NCBI GenBank assembly: GCA_036426205.1
Contig: CM071570.1
Span: 69,527,585-69,591,584 of the forward strand
Reading direction: 5' to 3'
DNA length: 64,000 nt
From: Ascaphus truei
Lineage: Eukaryota > Chordata > Amphibia > Anura > Ascaphidae
Positions 57,697 to 64,000 of this stretch are shown in pieces; the stretch's first letter is position 1, and the number at the start of each line of letters is the position of its first letter. The notes beneath the pieces were generated by a model. That model was given only the letters and a program-made list of their open reading frames with translations, was not told the DNA's origin and did no database searches. The translations under genes were made by a program, and so were the position numbers.

Positions 57697-58372
57697 CGTT
57701 ACACACAACATACACACACATACTGTAAACACACACTAAAATCTGGAAAACAAGCGCAAAAAATGCCCAAGAGCATAGTGCAATACAATTTAATGAATAC
57801 AAACAGTATTCAAATATACAGAGTTGGCACTCACAGTCTGTGTTCTTTGTATATAGCCTTAAGTGAAAACATCCATAGCTAAGGGTCCACAGGGTGTCCG
57901 TGCCTGGCTACAGCTGGTGTTTGCCTCAGTATTTGCTCCAGTGCTTCAGTCTCAGGGAATCACTGAAGGTAACTGCCATGTCTCGCGATGTTTGCCGTGT
58001 GACATCACCCAGATCCAAAATATAATCCACCTTGTTTCTCCATTCCTATGATGACATCATTGGGGGTAAACGAGAGGCAAGTTCATACCAGTATTAGAAG
58101 CCTCTCGTTGCCATAGATACCAATGTAAATCTCCCATATACGCCTAATTACTAATACTATAATGGGACATACTATGGTACTAGCCAAAATATTGGGCCTA
58201 AAAATATTTTTTTGCATATTTATGGTGTGCCTATCCCTTTGTTATATATGTATATATGTAACTTCAATAAGAACAAAGTCTCGCCAGCACACTAGCATAA
58301 ATAAAAATGATTTCCGTCTCTCTGTCTTGATCATATTTTATTTGCAGTGACCCATCATTCCATTCGCACTAC

Positions 58373-58399
58373 GTTTCGGGGGCAAAGCCCCTTTGTCAG
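58373..58399 (-). other. Hammerhead-like core relic in retroelement end
   Basis: Minus strand: CTGACAA, AGGGGCTTTGCCCCC (strong stem with 3-nt loop), GAAAC. CTGACAA differs from CUGANGA by a G-to-A change that would be a CpG deamination of CTGACGA. Helix I and III are not evident. Confidence 0.4.
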
Positions 58400-59095
58400 G
58401 TAATTAGTGTCATTACAGATATACACACAACAAACTACAATATATAAAAAAGTCACATTTAACATTGTTTTAGCATAAAACATACATACATAGTAATTGG
58501 CATATTATGTCATATTCATGAAGTTTCATAGGAGTTCTTTAAGTAGACATTTAAGTGGTCGCTGATACACTGGCGACACACTTTATTCGAGCTCGGCTAG
58601 TCCCACGAATTCGGGTATACCCGGGTGTATTGAGGTTTGTGACTGTTTTCTGCCCGAGTGCATTGAGGTATTTTCCAGGCAGGGATTGAAGCATTTTATT
58701 CCCGCTGGCTGCAATACTGCACAGTATATATATATATATACTGCATTACAATTCATGAATTTATGCCATCTGGTAGACACGCGAAGCATTGCAGCCTATT
58801 AAATCGCAATCATTATCATTTAACAGATCAGCCGCCCATCAGCCAGGCATGAACCCAGGCTGGGAAGGCAAACGCAACGGGGCTTGTCAGAGGTGAGGAG
58901 CGGCGCATTCCAGGTATCTGCCAGGTACATACTGGGTATTTGCTCGAATAAAGTGTGTCGGTGCAGTAGTGTGATGTACAAGATTTTATTGCTTGGTGAC
59001 ATTATTACATTGTTATCGATTTCCATGTAACATGATAGAATGTATAACTCAAAGCTACATTTATTTCTCAAATTGAGCAAACAGAAGTGCACAAC

Positions 59096-59124
59096 GTTTC
59101 AGGGGAGCAACCCTACTTTGTCAG
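59096..59124 (-). other. Second hammerhead-like core relic
   Basis: Minus strand: CTGACAA, AGTAGGGTTGCTCCCCT, GAAACG. Same substitution pattern as at 58373, 720 bp away in the same orientation, so the two probably belong to one element family. Confidence 0.4.
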
Positions 59125-59630
59125 ATAAAAAAATACATAATCACCACTTCACCTTATATATAAAATAAACCACATCCATAGTCAGAAACCCTAAGGTGAA
59201 CTTCATCATATTAGCATATAACATTGTACTAATTTAATATATCTGATATCATTTGCAGTATCCCACAGATTAACAGCTGTTTGATATATTCAAACAACCA
59301 TAATGATGCAGTGTCATCTGCTAGAATAACATTAAGGAAAGAAACACATTCAAACTTCCATACAAATCTCTTTAAAACAATCATTACAAATTTAGAACAA
59401 TCTACCTCACTTAAGAATGGGTAAGATGGGTCATTGTGAATAAAAATGTGATCAAGACTAGAAGAGACTGAATCCATCTTTAGTTATGCTGAGTTTAGCG
59501 ATGGAACCTTGCTACTGTATTCTACGAGTGGCAGTAGTGAGTGTTCTCTGTCATACTCCCTAGCTGGGACAAATAGATACATTGTTAGTGAGTGCTGCCA
59601 GGACCCCATTTTTTATTAAACATGTATACA

Positions 59631-60511
59631 CAGCAGTGGGATTCAGCCGGTTCGCACTGGTTCGTGCGAACCTGTACCTACATTTTCCTCAGTTCGCAGA
59701 ACCGGTGCAAGAAGGGAGAGAGCAGAGCTTTTGCTAAGGGGCTGGGCAGCTTGCTCCATCCTGATTGGCTGCATTACACAGCAGCAGCCAATCAGGAGGA
59801 GGTGGCAGGAGCCTGGGCGTGGGGCCAAAGAGCAGAGAAAAAGCGTGCAGCAGAGAGAGGTGAGGCTGTGTTCTGCGTGTCTCCTGCGTGTGTGTCCTGC
59901 CTGTGTCTGTGTGCTGTGTCTCCTTCCTGTCTGTGTGCTGTGTCTCCTGCCTGTCTGTCTGCTGTGTGTCTCCTGCCTGTGTCATGTTTGCACTGGTTGC
60001 AGGCTGCACTTATTTGCACTGGTTCCCCCTGGTCTCTCTCCTCCCTCCCCCCTATCTCTCACCCCTGTGAGATGTGAGGGAGGTCAGGGGGTCAGAGAGA
60101 GATGTGTGGGGGTCAGAGAGAGATGTGAAGGGGTCAGGTAGAGATGTGGGGGGGGGGTTGGAGAGATGTGTGGGGGTTGGGAGAGATGTGAGGGGGGGCT
60201 GGGAGAGATGTGAGGGGGGCTGGGAGAGATGTGAGGGGGGGCTGGGAGAGATGTGTATTTGCACTTGTTTCAGGTTGCACTTATTTGCACTGGGTCCCTC
60301 TGGTCTCTCTAACCTCCTTCCCCCTGGTGTCCCTCCCTCCCTGGTCTCTCTCTTTCTCTCCCCCCATCTCTCTCTCCCTCTTTCTCCCCCCTTCCCCCCT
60401 CTCTCTCTCCCCTTCTCTCTCTCTCTTTCTCCCCCCTTCCCCCTCTCTCTCTCTCCCCTTCTCTCTCTCTCCCACGTCTCTCTCCCACGTCTCTCTCCCA
60501 CATCTCTCTCC

Positions 60512-60562
<51 letters not shown>

Positions 60563-60724
60563 CTTCTCTCTCTCTCTCTCTCTCCCCCATCTCTCTCTCT
60601 CTCCCCCCTCTTCTCCTCCCCTCTTCTCCCCCCCTCTTCTCCTCCCCCTCTTCTCCCCCCCTCTTCTTTCCCTCCCCCTCCGTGAGAGAGAACCTGTTGC
60701 TAAACATTTTGATTCCCACCACTG
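59631..60724. mobile_element. Non-autonomous hAT element with 8-bp target duplication
   Basis: The left end CAGCAGTGGGATTC and right end GATTCCCACCACTG (inverted: CAGTGGTGGGAATC) are flanked by TGTATACA on both sides exactly (59623-59630 and 60725-60732). An 8-bp duplication and CAGNGG-like ends fit hAT transposons. The 1094-bp interior has no transposase; it contains tandem GTGTCTCCTGCCTGTCT (about 59870-59985), GAGAGATGTGNGGGGG repeats (about 60070-60255), and a TC-rich tract (60340-60670). Many spurious Ser/Pro or Arg/Glu-rich frames overlap the tract. Confidence 0.88.
60478..60592. repeat. TC microsatellite inside hAT element
   Basis: CTCTCTCTCTCTCTCTCT tract with interruptions; part of the larger pyrimidine-rich interior. 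Confidence 0.95.
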
Positions 60725-60738
60725 TGTATACATATATG

Positions 60739-60894
60739 CAGTGTTCGACAAACCTATACATTTGCTCGCCCCGGGCGAGTGGATTTAACCCCCGGGCGAG
60801 TAAATATTGGCCCAAGCAGCACACGTTTGGTACTAGGTGGCGAGTAGATTTTTTTGTGTGGCGAGTAGATTTTTTGGTGTTTTGTCAACCACTG
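60739..60894 (-). mobile_element. 156-bp MITE, copy 2, opposite orientation
   Basis: CAGTGTTCGACAAA at the left and TTTGTCAACCACTG at the right. The reverse complement aligns along its whole length with 57509-57664: same length, same ATCTACTCGCC repeats, TGCTTGGGCC, and AAATCCACTCGCC. It lies 14 bp to the right of the hAT element. Confidence 0.9.
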
Positions 60895-62870
60895 CATATA
60901 TGTATATGTATACTGTATATGTGTGTGTTTGTATGTGTGTACATAGGGTTTTCAGGTATAACTAAAGCAGGACACGGAGGCAGAATTGAATGTTTCTAAT
61001 TGACAGGGACTCATTCAGAATTAGATAATCTATTTGAAAACCAAGAGGTTTGGCATGGGAATGGGTAGCCTGCTCTGCTACAAGAGTAAGTTATCATGGA
61101 AGTTTTTGAAGATTAAACAAGACAAATTGGTGTTGCATCTAGAGGTACAATAATCAAAAGGACAAAAAAGCATATGTAACAGAACAAAGTGTCAACTGCA
61201 GAGTGGTACTGTATCATACACTCTGGCATTACTGGCATTACAATCCATAGGAGAATGAGTTTTCTGGCCAGTAGATAAAGCCATGCCTTATTTCTATTTG
61301 GCCCAGGTTTATGAAAATCAAGTCTTGGACAATCCAACGTACAGTAAGTAATTCAGACTAATACCAACTGTGCTTTAGAGTCAGCATGGATACATTGAGG
61401 TTACATAGTTACATAGTTGTACTAATACAGAAGTGTTTGTTTTGCCACATTAGACCATTTTCTTCTTCATGCTGCATCGCTTATTGTAACAAGCTAGTTA
61501 ATCAAGATTCGTACATTTTACATTTTAACCAAAAAGGCTTACATCACATTAGACTTAGCAGTGTTTTGCAACAGAACAAAAAAGGTAAATTGTTATTGGC
61601 ATACAATTTGATACAACTCTTTCTAACATGTGCACTATATACAGTACTGTAACACCTCCCTAACATCCTACTGACGCACAAAAAAACCTTAATACATTGA
61701 TAAGAAAAGAGAGAGCATAAAAATAACTAATGGTGCTACAAGTGTTACAAAAATGCCTAGATCGACAAAGCCCTGTTAAGTCAATACAGTAATGTGATGC
61801 TAACCTAAGTTTATGTCACGTTGAGTAATGGTGTGTCAACAAAGGAAAATAAAATAACGTTAAATCGGGTTTTCTCCTGTAAAGAGCATTGTGATAACTA
61901 TAATGCCAATTAGTGATGAGATCCAAATTATATGCAAATGAGGCAATATAATAATATTGTATATTCTTATGTCGTTAATGTTAACACAGGAACATAACAT
62001 TACATTAGTTAGGTCATGTCTAAACTTGGCGCTACTCTCATCCAGACCCTGAAATAGGCTTTTCCAAGGATGGGTAACACCATAATTGGATATGGTTTAA
62101 CTAACATAGTCTAGTTCCCTTTCCTTACTTTTTCAACTTGAGTTATAGACCATTTCAGGTTTTGGATCGGAGTACCACTAATACATGCTTAATGTCACGT
62201 TATATCAAGATAAAGCAACATTATGCTTAATAACGTGACATAAGCCTATGCTAAAGAGATGTACAAAGACATTAATTTTTGCATAAAATTAGCTTTTGAG
62301 GATAACGCATTATCATCAGTAAAATAAACATCTGTTCCTGTTTCAGGTAGCGTCACTTTATGGCGGTCATGCACTAGCTCCGATAGGTTGTTTTTAGAAT
62401 GCAAAGTGCTCTTAGAACGTGATGTTGCGCTGAACACGATTCACTAAGCCACACAAACAGGCACTTTGCGTTCTAAAAGTGACTTTTTCGGGAAATTTTT
62501 CTAAGTCCAATTTTGCTCGTTCGTTACCCTGTTTGCGTTAAATTCTGCCCTTAAGCGGGATGCACTAAGCTACGCAACCATAGTGTACGCGGAAGTTGCG
62601 TTGAACAAAACACGTCAGCTCAAGGTAGACGCAAAAAAAGCAGAACTTAGAAATATGTATTGGTTTACATTTTTGCATGCGCAAAACCCATACAACAGGC
62701 AGGCGGGTTGCCCCGGCTGACCCCGCGGCCGTCCCGGGGTCCCCGCGGGAGTCCCTGGGTACCCGTGGGCCTGCGGTACCAATGTTGTGCCTACAAAAAT
62801 ACTAAACAATATTTCTAACTAAATACACCCTCTTAACACATACTGTACAGTACAATAATGTGCAAAATAA
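60895..62870. other. No gene; GC-rich patch at 62690-62790
   Basis: Mostly AT-rich. The patch has repeated CCCCGCGG/CCCGGGG words. A piece at about 62360-62600 has CACTAAGC and GCGTTCTAAAA repeats on both sides and may be another short element. Confidence 0.35.
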
Positions 62871-62875
62871 GTATT

Positions 62876-63260
62876 ATCCAGATATGGATAATAGATTATT
62901 TGCCAATTATTAAACACTGCATTAGAATACATAATAAAGTTAATAAATACAGTAACTTACCACACAGCAGGTCCCTCTGTCCTCCGTTGCATATACAGTA
63001 TACAGTACATAATAAAGACATTCTAATGGCCCCTAACCCCTTAATCACCTTAGCGGTTACTAACCGCTATAGTCATTAAGGGGTTAACCCACCCTGGCCC
63101 CATACAAACCCGGGAGGCCTAAGCACCCACCCCGACTGACTACACCCACCCTGTACCCATTGAATAGTATAGTGGTACATCATACCCATATAAATAATAT
63201 ATGGGCATGATAAGCCTCTATAGCACTCAATGAATGGGCCCCCTAATTACAATACATTAA
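62876..63260 (-). repeat. Inverted copy of the 10-kb ACCGCTAAGG family
   Basis: TATCCAGATATGGATAATAG (62876-62895) corresponds to 10485-10502; TCTAATGGCCCCTAACCCCT and TAATCACCTTAGCGGTTACT (63022-63061) correspond to 10285-10325 in reverse complement; GTGGTACATCATACCCATAT (63170-63190) corresponds to about 10180-10200. The copy may continue into the A-rich sequence to 63.66 kb. Confidence 0.75.
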
Positions 63261-64000
63261 TGCACCAGATACACAATAATAAAACATAACTCCAAAAAAA
63301 CACACTTCACTAAATAAAAACAGTAGCCAGCTAATCCAATGAATACAAGCAATAACAACATCAACATGAATTAATTAAACCATTAACAACAAACCAATTA
63401 ATTCCAAAACCAACTCAAAATGAATAGTAACCTAAACAATCAAACCATTAATTACTACAACATTATGAATTTAAAATAAAATAAAGAAATACATTCAAAC
63501 ATCTCTGAAAAACCAAAAAACGCATTAGCTAAACTCATACAACATTACTACAAACGAAGACCAATCGCAACACTGTATTACCATTAAGCAGAAAAAAAAC
63601 AAACAATGACATCACATAAGAAACTGAAATAAAAAAACCACCAGCAATACCAAGCCAGAAATGCCCCCCAAATATTGTCATAATAATGTATTAATCTGTA
63701 CCCTAAAGGGGTACAGATAATATATTATCAGTTCAATGTGCCTCCCCCAAAAAAAAAAACACATCCAATGAAAAAACCTGTTAAAAAAGACATTAAAAAC
63801 ATTCAAATATTACTTACCTTTAGAAGCGGTGGCCTCCGACTCCCGGGAAACAGGAAGCTCACGTACCTTGAAGGCCTCCAACAGCATCCGATGCCATCCG
63901 CCATGAAGATCCGGATCAGGCACCCAAATCTTCTTTTTTCTTTCTTTAATCCCCTTCTTCTATCTTCATCTGTCACCATACACTATACATTTTGCAAAAA

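Noticed and set aside
60052..60824. Several 150-200-codon frames rich in Arg/Glu/Gly or Ser/Pro/Leu on both strands
   Set aside because: Produced by the TC-rich tract inside the hAT element; no splice or family support.
1..64000. CRISPR arrays, bacterial operons, ribosomal RNA or tRNA genes
   Set aside because: No regularly spaced repeats with unique spacers, no ribosome-binding-site context and no cloverleaf or A/B box structures were recognised; the window is eukaryotic.

Overview
The window looks like a stretch of a large, repeat-rich vertebrate genome, most probably an amphibian (anuran). The reasons are one spliced exon of a vertebrate metabolic gene, CMBL, together with co-occurring L1, L2 and CR1 LINEs, a chromodomain Ty3/Gypsy element, tyrosine-free DDE transposons of the Tc1/mariner and hAT types, and retroviral-type LTRs. 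The species call is inference. There are no bacterial or organellar genes, and almost every long open frame is a transposable-element remnant.

Layout: 0.7-2.3 kb holds a decayed L2-type LINE (+). 4.9-6.2 kb is a GC-rich block with three NRF1-like palindromes. 6.2-9.0 kb is bounded by two ~510-bp inverted repeats. 9.5-10.9 kb holds an LTR-element integrase fragment and a repeat family built on ACCGCTAAGG palindromes. 11.5-11.9 kb is a MITE. At 13.13-13.35 kb is the first coding exon of CMBL (+); no further CMBL exon was recognised downstream.

13.7-20.6 kb: a solo LTR with exact 5-bp target duplication, a Tigger-like terminal repeat, a six-copy GC minisatellite, a TGTGAG-type microsatellite, a YY1/CRE-rich promoter-like block ending in a consensus splice donor, a nearly intact L1 ORF1 (-) with one homopolymer frameshift and no ORF2, and an L2-like LINE (-) with a long uninterrupted reverse transcriptase frame. 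21-26 kb: an LTR with an initiator-Met-type primer site, a foldback element, a Ty3/Gypsy chromovirus 3' half whose integrase C-terminal part is duplicated as a ~430-bp inverted repeat, its LTR, and then the 3' part of an intron-containing Tc1-like transposase. 26-30.3 kb is two diverged ~2-kb tandem copies of one non-coding segment.

31.9-34.0 kb: a Tigger-like element with TA target sites and an L1 ORF2 3' end nested inside it. 34.2-40.6 kb: CR1 3' ends (-, +), a CR1-type ORF1 with an SGNH-esterase signature, a second LTR with primer site, and a ~1-kb insertion splitting a CR1 tail. 40.9-45.0 kb: a MITE and two more solo LTRs with target duplications. 52-55.5 kb: three copies of a CpG-rich MITE and a ~300-bp-arm inverted repeat. 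55.9-64 kb: an L2 3' end, two 156-bp MITEs in opposite orientation, a 1.09-kb non-autonomous hAT element with a perfect 8-bp target duplication, hammerhead-like core relics, and an inverted copy of the 10-kb repeat family.

The only host gene is CMBL; everything else is best read as intronic or intergenic transposon strata, often nested. No clearly new biological system was found. The most promising items are the intron-bearing transposase with tandemly duplicated downstream sequence, the ORF1-only L1 (HAL1-like) beside a YY1-rich promoter block, the long-inverted-repeat element and the hammerhead-like relics.
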